From: Sisyra terminalis
Lineage: Eukaryota > Arthropoda > Insecta > Neuroptera > Sisyridae
Assembly (NCBI GenBank): GCA_958496175.1
Contig: OY292274.1
Location: 52,586,630 to 52,650,629, forward strand
Direction of reading: 5' to 3'
Length of the DNA stretch: 64,000 nt
The notes under the pieces are model-generated. The model searched no databases. It saw nothing but the letters and a program-made list of their open reading frames with translations, and was not told the DNA's origin. Position numbers and translations under genes: made by a program. Below are positions 36,940-49,593 of the stretch, piece after piece. Numbering within the stretch: the stretch's first letter is position 1; every line of letters starts with the position of its first letter.

Positions 36940-37450
36940 TTGAATCTAGTACCGAAAACACGCCGACAGCTCCCGAACAAACACGAGCGCGTGTGACGTC
37001 CTAATGTTAGTTGTCAATGATTGCAGTTGATACAGAAATAATAAGTACAGTGTTTTGATTGATTTAATTCTGTTGTGATAGTTAAATATTGAAATTTATA
37101 TTGAGCATGTCGAACCTTAAAAGTTATCGTTCTTGTTTTGTACCATTATGAACGAATACTACAAAAACAACTCCTAACAAAATGTTTTTAAATGTTCCCC
37201 ATGATGGCAAACGTCGAAATAAATGGTTTCAAGCAGTGCAGGAATATTATCAGACTTTGCCTTTATAAATCATTTATCACACATAGCTAATTGGAATCAA
37301 CTAACGACTCGTTTTTTAGCAATAAATTTTCCATATTATTGTCTAGTCACGTGTAATAGCTGTAAACGCTGTATTGTTATTAAATAGCTATAACATTATT
37401 ACGTCACAACTATGGTGACCATTCATGGCGCGTTTATAGTCACGTGATTT
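36940..37450 (+). mobile_element. P-element-like relic with THAP remnant
   Basis: Subterminal inverted motifs match: TGTGACGTCCTAATGTTA (36992-37009) and the reverse complement of 37391-37408 (TGTGACGTAATAATGTTA). Further out, AAAACACGCC on the left pairs with AAACGCGCC on the right. These bracket a decayed THAP-domain frame (37107-37241). THAP domains are the DNA-binding domains of P-type transposases, so this fits a deleted P-like transposon. The outer limits are approximate and no target-site duplication was identified. Confidence 0.5.
37107..37241 (+). pseudogene. THAP zinc-finger remnant
   Basis: An ATG-led frame of 45 codons reads MSNLKSYRSCFVPL, a stop, then TNTTKTTPNKMFLNVPHDG and KRRNKWFQAVQ. 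The family pattern is C-x(2-4)-C, then F-x-x-P-D and R-x-x-W with a later C-x2-H. Here the first cysteine (CFVP) is present. The second is replaced by a TGA stop (the expected codon TGT or TGC differs by one base). VPHD and KRRNKWF are clear. The C-x2-H half is missing. It is either a dead first exon of a THAP gene or, more likely given the flanking inverted repeats, a transposase relic. Confidence 0.65.
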
Positions 37451-39799
37451 TTTTTTAAATTTTATCAATTTTTAATCGTTTATAATTAATTGAAAAAAAT
37501 TTTTTTTAAGTTTTTTGCATTAAATATCAATATTATTAATAATAAAGTTTTAAAATACATGAAAAAAATCAATATTTTTTTTTTTTCAAATTCCCAATTA
37601 CAATTAAGTGTGAAAAGTTACACAAAAAACAACAACTATACAATACTAAAAACCTAAAATAATAACCACAGTTACATCGACATTATTCGACAAATATAGT
37701 TATTACACAGCCATACAATGCGTCTTTCTATTATGTGTCTGATATATCGTACGTACGTATATACAGGAGGTACACATGTTTTTATTTCGAGGTCCTGCAA
37801 TGAAATAATTATTATTCCAGACGGTATACGACCGACCGACAATCAAGTTAGTTATTTGTGCTTACCAGTGACGGACTTGTAGTGTTTTCATTTTTAGAAT
37901 ACAAAGCAGAGTTTCATTTGGAACAAAGTTTTACTTCAGAAACTTAGTTTGCAAAAAAAATGCATAAAAGACAATAAACAAAAGACAAAAAAATCGAAAA
38001 CGTTTAGTAGATCTTGTTCAGTTATAAACTTAAATGAATAGTATAAATATTTATTTTTCTGTGCAATATCGTTTGCTTTTTCAAATGAGTTGTGAAGTGT
38101 CGCCTATTCTTATCAATATGTTCCTTTTACGTTCCATTTTCCGATATTAAACTTCACGTGATATTGTGAAATGTTTGCAAGCGTTAAGTCCCTCCCTGTA
38201 CAAGTTCCAAACAATTCTTGCATCAGCAAAAACATCGAATAAAACACGAACTAATTACAACAAAAAGTTCTCTTGACAATGGACCGGTTGTAGTATAGCT
38301 ACTTTCAACAATACAGCAGTGTCATCATTTAAATAAAATTATGTAGTGCAACAATCATGAGAACACTCAAACTGACAATTTTATTTCATTTCCCAATATC
38401 GGTAGGACATGGATAGATGTAATTTGCTTCATTTTATAAATGCTCAAATAATTTTTCGAATCAAGCAATTCATTAATTATTTGGCAATTATTTGCAACTG
38501 GGAATTTAACACCAGTTTGAAAATGTATTTGTTGTGGTTAAGTTGACCATTAATTATTATGAAAACGTGGGAAAACAACCGAAACAGTTGTATCCCTTCA
38601 CGGATGGGAGAAATGGAGATTCATTTGAGGGACTGAAAACAACAAACTCTGTTTATGCAGACTAACGGATCTACCGATCATTTAAGCATCAGAAATAAAG
38701 TTATTTAGAAGTGAATGGGGACCATTTGTCTCGAAGATAAATACTTGTTGTCCTTCTGTCAGCTACATGTAAAGCACAATCTAAATACAATACGAGACTA
38801 TAAAAATACAATGCTTTTGCAAAAAATATTAAATCAAATCAAGTATGAAGGTCGGACACTCGCTATTAAATCAGACAAAGATAATTGTTGTTCTAAAAAC
38901 AATTTGGTTAATTGAAATTGGGATAATTTTAAATTGTAGATGTAATAGGGCGAAATCATATTTCAATGATATAAATTTTGTTCCTTTACGTTTTATAAAT
39001 TAACTTTCTGGTTTTATTCGTAATTATTAAAATATACAAACATAATCTACTTTATACTAAAAATTTAAGCTTTTTACGAGAAGTAATTCTGAACTTGTTT
39101 GAACAATTAAATCTTCAAAAATTATAATATCAACTTACTCGACTAGTTCGAAATTTTAGCGAGAATTTCAGTGAATACAGTGCTTCATATCTTTACATTT
39201 ATAAGAGACTTAAAACTGGATTCCAGATCACAAAAGGAGTGTTTTTATAAACTTTGTCATACGGAAAAGAGTTAATTTAATTATTCGATTTTATTTAAAT
39301 AAGCGTGAAGCAACTACATTTATACTATTATAATAGTTCCGAATTGTTATTACACGACAAACGCCTTTAGACCAAAGGAATTATTATTTCAGAGAAAATT
39401 ATTCAAGAAAGATAAGAATGAAGAAATAATAAAATTGGTTTGTTAATTTATGATTTTTTAGATTTCGGACATATGACAAAAATTTTAAGATGACTTAAGA
39501 AGTTTAAGAAAACTTAAATTTCTTGACAATCAAATTAGATCTTTTCTCTTAACTGTTCAAATTTATGTTTATAGTATGATTAATTATATATTATTATATT
39601 AAATTATACTGCATAAATTGGACCACAATATATTTTAAATTTTGTATAAACAGTTTCTTGACAATGTTCTCGGTTTTACAAAACAGTTTTTTTTTTGACC
39701 TGTAAAATTAAAATTGGAGGTAAAAACGTTGAATTTTCATCCTTACTTACAGTTACTTCTGTCCCTAAGACATTTTTTCTCTTTAAAGTAATACCATAA
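37451..39799. other. Unassigned DNA
   Basis: No gene supported. The part at 37640-38700 is less AT-rich and repeat-poor, with no exon-like frame. A 66-codon frame at 38715-38915 has no family features. Confidence 0.4.
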
Positions 39800-40375
39800 C
39801 GAAAGCTGTCAGAAAAAAATTAATAATTTCTTTAAAGTAACTAAGTTACTTTAAAGTATCAAAGAGACTGTATCTTAGTTCTTTTATTTTTTGGCAAAAA
39901 GTATTTAGTATCTTAGGCAATTTTTAACAGGAACATTATTTTGTAACTTAAAAAGTAACCTAAATACCAAGATATCGAAAGATAAGATACAAAGTTTTAT
40001 TTTATCATGTTTTATAAGACTCAATATAAGCCCCTTTTACTAATTTTCTATCGCTTGTAAAGTAGAATGTGTTGTTAGGAGGTTAAACATATATATTTTC
40101 CTTTTCCTTAAATTAATAAAGGTAATAAACGCATTATATGATTACCTAACAACTTTACCTAATACGTCACGAAACTTAGCACATACTATGCTTACAATGC
40201 AACTCAAAACGTAACTTTTTAACTATTTTAATATTAACTTAAGATTCAATTAATTTCATTAATTCATTAATTTTTTTTAAGAGTAACTTGATTCCCAAAG
40301 GATCCTCAAATACTTATTAAAAAGATAACATAGTATCTAGAAAATTCCCTTAAGTATCTTTGACAACTCTGATTA
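39800..40375 (-). mobile_element. ~0.5-kb dispersed element, copy 2 (possibly hAT-like)
   Basis: On the minus strand it starts CAGAGTTGTCAAAGATACTT and passes CCTTTGGGAATCAAGTTACT, GCTAAGTTTCGTGACGTATT, CGATATCTTGGTATTTAGG and AAAAAATAAAAGAACTAAG. It ends with AAGTAACTT repeats and CTGACAGC. It is inverted relative to 27120-27590 and more complete. CAGAGTTG-type ends with internal AAGTAACT runs occur in hAT-like elements, but this class call is tentative. Confidence 0.6.
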
Positions 40376-43300
40376 TTACAATGCAAAAATTGTAGAGTAA
40401 TAGTTTGTATGAAAATACTATTTTAAGATTGAGATGGTGATAACTAAAAACATAAAGGAGATTAACATGAGTATTGCAATGCTTTATACTATGCAAATGA
40501 AATAGTTATATATTGATAGATATCCCTCCTTTCTATACAAGCTATACACGTTATCATTCTAATGCCCATCTATAAAAATTTGGTAAATTTTTTTTTTTTT
40601 TTACGAATAAGGAATAATTTATAATATTTGTGTATAAAAATAATTCATATTTATTTTAACTCAGTTATAAATTCAAAAAAAATGGTTTTATTTTAAAAAA
40701 ATGACTTTCATCGCTTTGGAATGAAAAGTGTTTTTCTTTACCAAACTTTTATGAAATATTAATGAAACAAAAAAAGCGAAAGCTGCTAGTATACTTTCCT
40801 AGGCCTATCTTTGTTCATAGATTCTACTTCAGAAACTTTGGAACTATTGGTAGTGTTTTAGCGAAATTTATTATGCAGACCCTCATTTACCTTCTCTGTA
40901 CCTCTAAACACTGAAGTTGTTAATTGGAGTGCATAATAACAGGAACTATGCGTAGAAGTTTACAATTGCGTTACATAGAAAAATAATATTCTTTTTAAGT
41001 ATCAACCTCAACATAAACGATATTGAAGAAAAAAGCAGTTGAAAATGTATGATGTTTTTCCATTTTCTCTATTTTTCTAAATTTTAATAATATTTTTTTT
41101 CTAATTTGAGCCTTTAGCAAATTAAAATTGAGACTTGCAGTTAAAAATGAATGCTTTGGTAGTTTTTATTGCGACAATAAAGTGTGCATATAAGGTTTAG
41201 TGGAAAGTTTATAAAGCACAAAAATAACCAATTCTTTTTTACTATTGTTTGAAGAAGTGAAATTGCCGCATAAACATTGTATATGTTTTTAACACTGAAA
41301 ACTAATAACTTCTACTAGAACTTACAGCAATTATTAATCATTTATTGAAGCACTATATATAACAAATTTTGAAACCAAAGATAATACAAGTATTTGACCT
41401 GTCCTAAGTTTTTCTTTTGTTTATCGATTTCAAATATTTTAAAAACTAAAGTTATAAGTATTCAGAAAGCACTCCACCGAAAGAATTTTAATACTTATTT
41501 ATATCAATAATCAAACTTTAAAACCTACATTTTCTACTGATAAAACTTTCAGTTAAAAAGTTGAAAGCTTTTTGAGCTTTCAAAGTACTTGCACTTTTCA
41601 AATTAAGTAACCATTGACTATCTTTCGACTAAAAGCAAATTAAACAAAATTATGAAAATGACAGACAGAATAAAAGGTGTTAGCAGAAGATTGGGTTATA
41701 TCTTGTATCTCCTCGAGCAATCCTGTTCGCCTGAGATATTCCCAGGTGTGGCCGATTACCTACACTTCTCTGGTTCCATCTTGCGCTTTAGAACATCGCC
41801 GTCAAAGACATATTCAAGATGAGCTTCTGATATAATACTATCATAATATTATTTTCTATTTAGCAACTTAAATTCAAGGATTTTAACTCCTACATTATCT
41901 GAATGCCAAATTGAAATAATTTGAAATTCAAAAAATTGAACTTTTCTTACGTACTTCAACTGGAATTCAACTTTAATGTGCTTTAAGGTGATTAGACATC
42001 AACTGTAGTGTTCCCAACATCTTTTTGACATCAAATGACCTTTTTCATAACAATAGATTAGGCCTATGCGGTACTTATGAGGACAAGTTTCTCAATATTA
42101 ATTTCATTTAAAATTGCGGAGCACTAAGAATGTTCTTAATGGCCATTATGTTGATTTTATGGCTCTTATGAAATCACATGTGCGTAATCAAGTCAAGTGA
42201 GGTCTATTTAGATCTTAAGATGAAAGAGAAACCATCAAGAAATAGGTATAAACCATCAAGTACTGAAACATCTAAGAATAATATAATGGATGCGGTATCT
42301 TTCACAAGTGTTTGATTTAACCATTTTCAATCAACCGAATTTCAAGTGAAAGTTATATCAACCTATCAAAGCTTAGATAAATTTCGTTTGAGGACACAAA
42401 CCTGAATTCTGTACTCAATAAAATAAAATAAAAAACTTAAATATTATTTTAAAAGAAGAAATCATTATTGAACCGAGAAAAAAATTCAACAACTTTTTTC
42501 CTAAATCTTTAACAAAAAAAAAGAAAATAGATTGATTTTAATTTTCAAAAATTTTGTTAAGAAATAGCACTTGTTAATTATGTAAAACTTAAAAGTAATC
42601 TCATTTTCATGTGAAGTGTTTTATCGAAAACGGAAATAGAGAACCCTCTTGAGACGTTATCGTAAGAAATGAATGAAAATCTTTACACCTCAGTATACTG
42701 TAAAAAATTTGCTTTAACTAACTCTATTTAAGCTTTGTATCATCATTTTCTATCTCCAAGTTCTCAATACTTTCCCATGTTCTCTTTCTCTTGTTTCAGT
42801 TGAACCCGATTTCAAGTACCGTGACCTCTTTAATACCCCCAACCATTTCAAATATAAATTGATAAGGACGAGAATATGATGTGATATAAAAGTGGACTGT
42901 GTACATGTAGATATAAATGTGTATGTATGTAATGTATTGCAACCCCAACTTGACCTTATTTTTCCATCATTCAAGTGCATAGTGGATATTATTATAACCT
43001 TTCACATCAATGATGATTGGAAAGGCATTTCAATAGTATTTTTCTATCAGTCTCAGAGTCTCAGAATCGCCAACAATGTAAATATTTTTCAATATGATAT
43101 TATTGAAAATATTTTTTCATTTATTAATATTAATTCAATGAGTTTAGTAAATTTAAAGTCATAAATCTGTTCTGACAGTATTGGAAAATCTTACTATATT
43201 ATAACTTCAAAAGGAATAAAAAAAAAACATTGCCTAATTTTGAAAATAAAGCTTAAAAACCTTCACAAAAATTTTGCGAATTCGATAAAATTAAATATTT

Positions 43301-43512
43301 TTTTTGTGCATCAAATCCAAAGCTTTTGTGTACCAATTCAGCTTAAAAATTGAACAACTATTGAACTGATTTAAGTAACCCTTGTTTTAAGTACCAAAAT
43401 TAATTATTCTGCTGATTTCAGTTTGCACTAAAATACAACAAAATGTTAAGCATAACAATCAATACTTATAGTTTACAATTCTGGAGTTATCGGATTATCA
43501 CATTGTTTAGTC
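40376..43512. other. Unassigned AT-rich DNA
   Basis: A GC-balanced patch at about 41690-41835 has coding-like minus-strand wording (VIGHTWEYLRRTGLLEEI) without a recognised family. It may be an old LINE fragment. The 90-codon frame at 42892-43164 is not convincing. Confidence 0.4.
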
Positions 43513-43770
43513 CAGGGATTTCCAAACTTTTTTAGTTCCCGGTGCTGAAATTATTTTTATAGGTATTGTGAATGTAACAGATTTTTATCACGGCGCTTCT
43601 TATCAAAACTAAGGTCAAACAAATGCACAAAAATTCGATTTTTAACTATCCCATTTGCTAAGAGGACGCCGGAATTAGGCACTAAGATTTCCCTTAAAGC
43701 TCTAACGCCAAGTTATTCACTCCATATCAAGGGTTGGGAACCAAATTTTAAAGATTTTTTTGGAACAAGT
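43513..43770 (+). mobile_element. hAT-like terminal sequences
   Basis: CAGGGATTTCCAAACTTTTT at 43513 closely resembles hAT termini of the CAGGGGTTCCCAAAC type, followed by the usual GC-richer subterminal part (CCCGGTGCTG, CACGGCGCTT). A second end-like sequence, CAAGGGTTGGGAACC, starts at 43728 in the same orientation, so the two do not form one inverted pair. Two nested left ends, or one rearranged element, would explain this. No transposase was seen. Confidence 0.4.
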
Positions 43771-46700
43771 GAGGATCATGTTTATTATTACAAAAAGATT
43801 TACTTTTAATTTTTGAATAGTTGTTTGGGCAGGTCGCATCTTACATGTTAAATGAAGTACTTTTCCCCTCAGTCTACGATCGTATGTGTAGAAAATATTA
43901 AATTAAATAAATGAATACTGAGTACCAAATTGTTTTTAATACTGCAGTTATAATTAAAATAATTTTTGATCTATCCAAATATATTTCATTCCTATTTTTT
44001 ACAGAACCACAGCGATAAGTCAATTGCGTAAATAAAAACTTTTTTTATAGAAGCAACTTAAAGTTATACAAATATTATTAATAGTTATATCCATTAGACA
44101 TAATAAGAAAGAAAAGCTTTCTATAAGTTTAATAGTACCATATATAGGATTTGTTAGTTCAATTATTTAATTATTTTAAACAGAGGTTTTTAAACTTTTT
44201 AAATCGAATCTAATAAGTATCTAACCACAGTTTAAGAATAAAAAACGATTAAAAGTAGAAATTCGCACAAAAAACTTGGGTAATGGGGTTAGTAGATAAT
44301 ATAAGTTTAATCCTTTTATAAACGATATTCATATAGTTCAAAGATTCATAGATTTTTCTATAAGAAAAGGTTCATGCAATATATGAATATATTCTGACCT
44401 CTTTTCAATATCTTACACCTTTCATATAGCCTCAAGTAAATTTTGCTTTATCCCTGTTTTATTTATCAAGGGTATAACGTTTTGTTTGGATCAAGTTAAG
44501 TAGATTTTTATATAATTTTTTAAATCGTTTAAGATATCAGATAAGTCAATCGCCCTTATGTGAACTTTACCACGCATTATACAATCACATCATACATAGT
44601 TTTTATTTTAAATGTAAGATGAAATATGTTCTAATAATATCACTTCACCTTGGCACGCAATCCATGATTTTTAAAATGTCTTATACTCGTATAATTCAAA
44701 TACAACCAATGTTAATCAATTATCTCCTACGATAAGGAGTCGACTAAAGTTTACATGCATCCGCACGCAATATACGCGAAAAGTCGGATTGAAATAGGAA
44801 ATTGAATTTTCTTGTATTTTTGCTTTTAAATAAATTATCCATCTTAAATACTTAAGTCCCAACCATATTTAGATAGTAAAAAGAAAAAATGTTTAACATA
44901 ACATTTGACTCATTAAATACTATATATTTTATACGAAATTAATGCTTAATTATGAATTTGGTTCCAAGTTATAAAAGGTTGATCTTTTAATTTCATGAAT
45001 TGTGAAAAGTTTCCAAATATTTCAAACTTCAGATGGATTATATTTTCTGTAGGTATAATTTAATCAAGATTTTTTCCTATTTTTATTCGGAAATATAATT
45101 TTAATTCACCATTTGGTAAACTTTTAAACTTATAATTTTTAATACCCATTGCAATGTTTTGTCTATAAGTGGAAGCCAAAACATTTTTTTCAATTTTTAA
45201 ATTTGCAATTGAACGATCGCGATATGGAGAGCTTTTGATGAAGCATTAAATAGATATAACAGTATAAATCGAAATGTAATTAAAAACTAAACATGAAATT
45301 CATTTTCAAATTGTATTAGTTTTATTCATTGAATCAATTTATTTCATTCTCGATTGAAAAATTAAACTTTAATTATTATACAATGACAAAAGCAATTTTT
45401 TTCAAAATAATTTAGCAATGAAATCTTTTTGGTATAAAAATTGAATTTTAATTGAATTACACAAAATTTGCTTCAAAATCATAAATTCAATACCCTACTA
45501 TTGTGACAGTTAAAGCATTTTGAAACGCTTATAAATAAATCTCGCTTTTTGGAAAAAAGCGAGCTTTTTAAATTTTTGAATGAGTTATTTATTTTTTCTT
45601 TTAAATTATAAAATATTTATAGGTTTGTAGAGTATCAAATAAAATCTATTTTACGAACAAATAAATTGCATTACAGCTTTTGTGATATCTTGTATTACAA
45701 CAAAACATTCACGATCAAGACAACTTTGAGGGTGTGTTATAGGTTTTTGGGGGATGGGGAAAATTCAGGGTGATATTCACCGATGTTTGAAATGGTAACG
45801 GAAAAGTGGGATATAAAATTATATTTTATGTTTTTGACGAAATTGCTTAGTCATAAACGTTTATCTCTTATTGGAATATCGTTGTAAGTCTCCCACCTAC
45901 CCGTAGGTGGTTGTAGGTACTCTTCATCGTTGGGGTGAAACAGAGAAAAGCATTCATTTCCAACACGCTGTTAAACATGTAACTTTAAAATATTTTATGA
46001 CTGAATTATAAAACATATGTTATATCTTCATTTTCCAGCGACGAAACTTATTTAATTTTAATTGATACCAAAGACTTTTTGAACCAGTTAGTACCGACTC
46101 TTTTTTTCGAAAAAATCAATTATTTTTCATTCCGAGTGAAATATTCACTTACATAACTTATGTTTAGCAGATACGAAATAATATTATTCATCTATCCATA
46201 TAAATTTTATGTCACATAATATTATAAAGAGGGGTTGTAGGGCTAACGCTGCATTTGACATCTGAGGATATTAAACCAAAGCTCATTCAAATACATGGAG
46301 CTTTGTGAATAGAGAACAACACGAGCAGTCGAAAAAAAACTTTACGAATAAATAATACAATAAATCACATCCATACACAAAAAGACATACATTCAAATAT
46401 ACAAATCCAAATCGTACGAGGCGCTACAATGAGTAAGACAAAGAGAACTTGTACACCTATAATACCAATTTCGAACTGCACAATAAACGGGACAAGTTTC
46501 TGTTGATTTATCCGTGTTCATTTGATCGCAGTCTTGCTTAAATTTTTTTTGTTATTTTTGTTTTAAATAAGTAAATGTGTGTATTTCGGCTACATTTTAA
46601 TGTAAAATATGTGCAATTTTAGTTTGGGGGTGAAACGAAGAATAAAAATAAAACCGACGGAGATTATTTGGAACTCGCCAAGCTACTCTGATTACAATGG

Positions 46701-48385
46701 ACAAACTGGAGTTACATAATGTGTACTGTTACGTTGTAGTCCTCCCCAACTTTGTGACTTTTGCCCCGTACATTTTCATTACATACGACAGATGTCAGGC
46801 TTGTGGTGAACTTTATTAGATAAATAGATTTTCCGCTGAAATGAAAAGCTTTTGAATCCAGATTGAATTGGATTAGGTGAGCTCGAATAAATTGTTGTAT
46901 GTTGATTTTCTTATAAATGATGGAAAGCATATAAAAAAAATTCTCAAATCAACAGCCTCCAATCACATTATTCAATTTAAGAATCCACGTTAATTTTGAT
47001 TTTCAATTACTTTCAATTTTATTCAATCAATTAACATTCTACAAATGTACTACTTCAACTCAATTACTAATTGTCAGTGAGAAAATGCAATTTCTGATGA
47101 AGCTAATAAACATTAAGTGTTTGAAATTAATTTTTATTTCTTGAATACCTAACTAAAATAACAAAAAATTAAGGTTTTTTTTTCGAAGAAAATCATGTAA
47201 TGCCAATTAAATATTTTTTACTGTACAAGAAATCGGAAAAGGCGAAACATCAATCTCAAAGTTTATCTTAGTGACATTCCTCAAGTCAAAAACATTAATC
47301 GAAAGTGATTAATATCTAAAATGAAAAACCAAGAAGTTAGTTTGCTTGAATGATTAAAATCAAAGTATCATTGAACATTTAAAAATGCTTCCAGCTCAAA
47401 ATTTGAATTATAAATAGAATACAGTAGAATAAAGGTAAGTTACTGTAATTTCAGGAAAAGTACTTCAAAACTAAAACTTAGATTACCTTTATCTACATAC
47501 AATTAATCACTATTTTGTTTGCGATTAATTAAAAATTTATGAACTCCATTTTCGACTCTGATCAAATTTTGTTTTATTCTTGAATCTAATAACGATAGTT
47601 GTTCATTTTTTGGCAACTTAAAAAAGACCATTCAAACGTTGTACTATACAAGCGAGAAGCGGTAGCTAGGAACATTAAACTCTGATATTCTAACACATAA
47701 AGTATTGCTAATTTCCTCGTTTTGAAACAATGTGTTGATTTGTTATGAAAGATGTCTTTTGGAGTATATACAACTTATCAAAAAGCAGGCGACCAAATGA
47801 AATGAGAGATTTATTACCACGGATTCAAAAAAAGGTTTTTGGATTAAAGTTTAAAATAGCAAAATAGTAATATTCAAACCAAAAGTATTGATTTTTCCAG
47901 CATTATGTGACGCTTAACCACCAAAAGTTGAAAAATATGTTAGTCGGAAATTGCGAAAAGTAAAAACATTCTGTTGCGATGACTAGTTCTAAAAATGCAA
48001 AAAAAAAATCTCTAACCAGAACAATTGTTGAAAATATTTCCAATATTTATTAGTTACGTTTTCTCGTTATATTTTCTGGTGAATATTTTTTAAAATTTTC
48101 AATTCTTAATTATTGAAATTTAAAATTAATTGATTCTTAACTACTTGGAAGTATCTATAAGACAAGCAGAAGTAAATAGATATTAGTAACTTCCACAGAT
48201 TTAGTTGTTAGGTATATCAATGGTTTTAAAATTTTTGATTTATTTTGTTAATTTTCTGTATCAAATCTTCAGTGATAACAAACGTGCGATTATTCTCAAA
48301 AGCTATAGATCCTTTCTGTACCTTTTCTATCCATAAGACTCTCAGCCAATGGAATCAATTTAAATACTCTAAATACTCATGATAA
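43771..48385. other. Unassigned DNA
   Basis: No gene supported. The parts at 45720-45970 and 46220-46940 are less AT-rich and repeat-free, making them possible conserved non-coding DNA. A 10-bp hairpin, CTCGCTTTTT/AAAAAGCGAG, lies at 45541-45563. Confidence 0.4.
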
Positions 48386-48482
48386 AATATCGTTCATAAA
48401 ACATCACTCATGAAGAACGATGTAATCGATGTTTTGGGATTCAACATCGATGTTAAAACATCGATATTTATGAACGATATTT
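48386..48482. repeat. Compact inverted repeat with ATCGATGTT units
   Basis: AATATCGTTCATAAA at the left end is matched by TTTATGAACGATATT at the right end. Between them, ATCGATGTT and AACATCGAT repeat in alternating orientation. It is about 97 bp and could form a branched hairpin. It may be a small MITE or decayed satellite. Confidence 0.6.
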
Positions 48483-48640
48483 GAAAAAAATCTATACATC
48501 GTTTGCATTCCAATTTGTGCTTTCGTAGTTATTCAGATGGCCAAAATATTATTGTGATAGTTCAAGGTGTTCAAATATTATTCATTAAATTTCATCACCT
48601 TTTTAAACATTCGGTATCTTTATGTATCCGTTTATTGTTG

Positions 48641-49593
48641 ACTAGCTGATCCCCGCAACTTCGTCTGCGTAACGTAGGTGTAGATTATGTTTTCTTTTCA
48701 AATTTGCCATTTGTAGTGGTAAATGAAAATTTTTATTTTTCTTAATTCTTTTACGAAAAAAACAATCATACTTAAAACACTATTTCGTCAACTTTAAAAA
48801 GACACATTTAATAAACTGTTGCAAAGAACAAAATTGTTCTATGTAATAATCAATTAATTTTCAAAAAATATTAATATTAATTCAAAAAAAGTATGTCTAT
48901 TGCGTATAGCTACGGTAGGTATACCTACCGTAGACCAAATAATCTGTAAATCAATCAGCATCTATACATAAATAAAAAATATCGCCAAGTTCAATAAAGT
49001 TGGTCTTAATTATAAGTAAAGAGCGGTGACCATGCGATATTTTTCAAATAACTTATATTTTTAAACTTGTGATATCTTTCGAATGGAATGTTTAAATTGA
49101 ATAACTCAAAAAGTTATATAATGGTATTGAAGCAAACTTAAATATGAAGTCATTTATTTTGATAAGGATTAATCCCAAAGTATAAATAAAAGAGCTTTTA
49201 TAACGGTGGCATTTATATATATTTTTTAAAATGAAAAAACCCTTATTGTGATATAACTATAATAGTTAGACATATGCTGTCGCTCTATTTTTTGTAGATA
49301 ATGATATGTTCTGCAAAATCATACTACATTATTTTGTTCTATACCCAATAGTTTTAGCAGCGCACGCGATAAAAGAATGTTTTTTGGTAATTTTTTCAGA
49401 CCTTGGGTTACATTATTGGAGTTTTAGTATGGATCCCTAACTTTTTTGAAAATTTAATATAACCTATGTTCACCGGAAATAGTGTAGCTTCCCAACAGAG
49501 AAGAATTTTTCAAATCGGTCAAGTAGTTTCGGAGACTATTCAAAGCAAACAAACAATCAAATCTTTCCTCTTTATAATAATAGATAGATAAAG
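48641..49593 (+). repeat. ~955-bp dispersed repeat, copy 2
   Basis: Collinear with 14038-14997 from ACTAGCTGATCCCCGC to the ATAGATAGATA tail, with scattered substitutions and small indels. The 24-bp palindrome is preserved perfectly at 48910-48933. The shared start point means this is a full unit with a defined 5' end and not random truncation. Confidence 0.75.

Noticed and set aside
42892..43164. 90-codon plus-strand open frame
   Set aside because: No recognisable domain, weak start context, and overlaps a minus-strand frame of similar quality; no exon-like borders.
46712..46930. 72-codon minus-strand frame
   Set aside because: Lies in a repeat-free island but shows no family wording or splice sites; kept only as part of a possible non-coding island.
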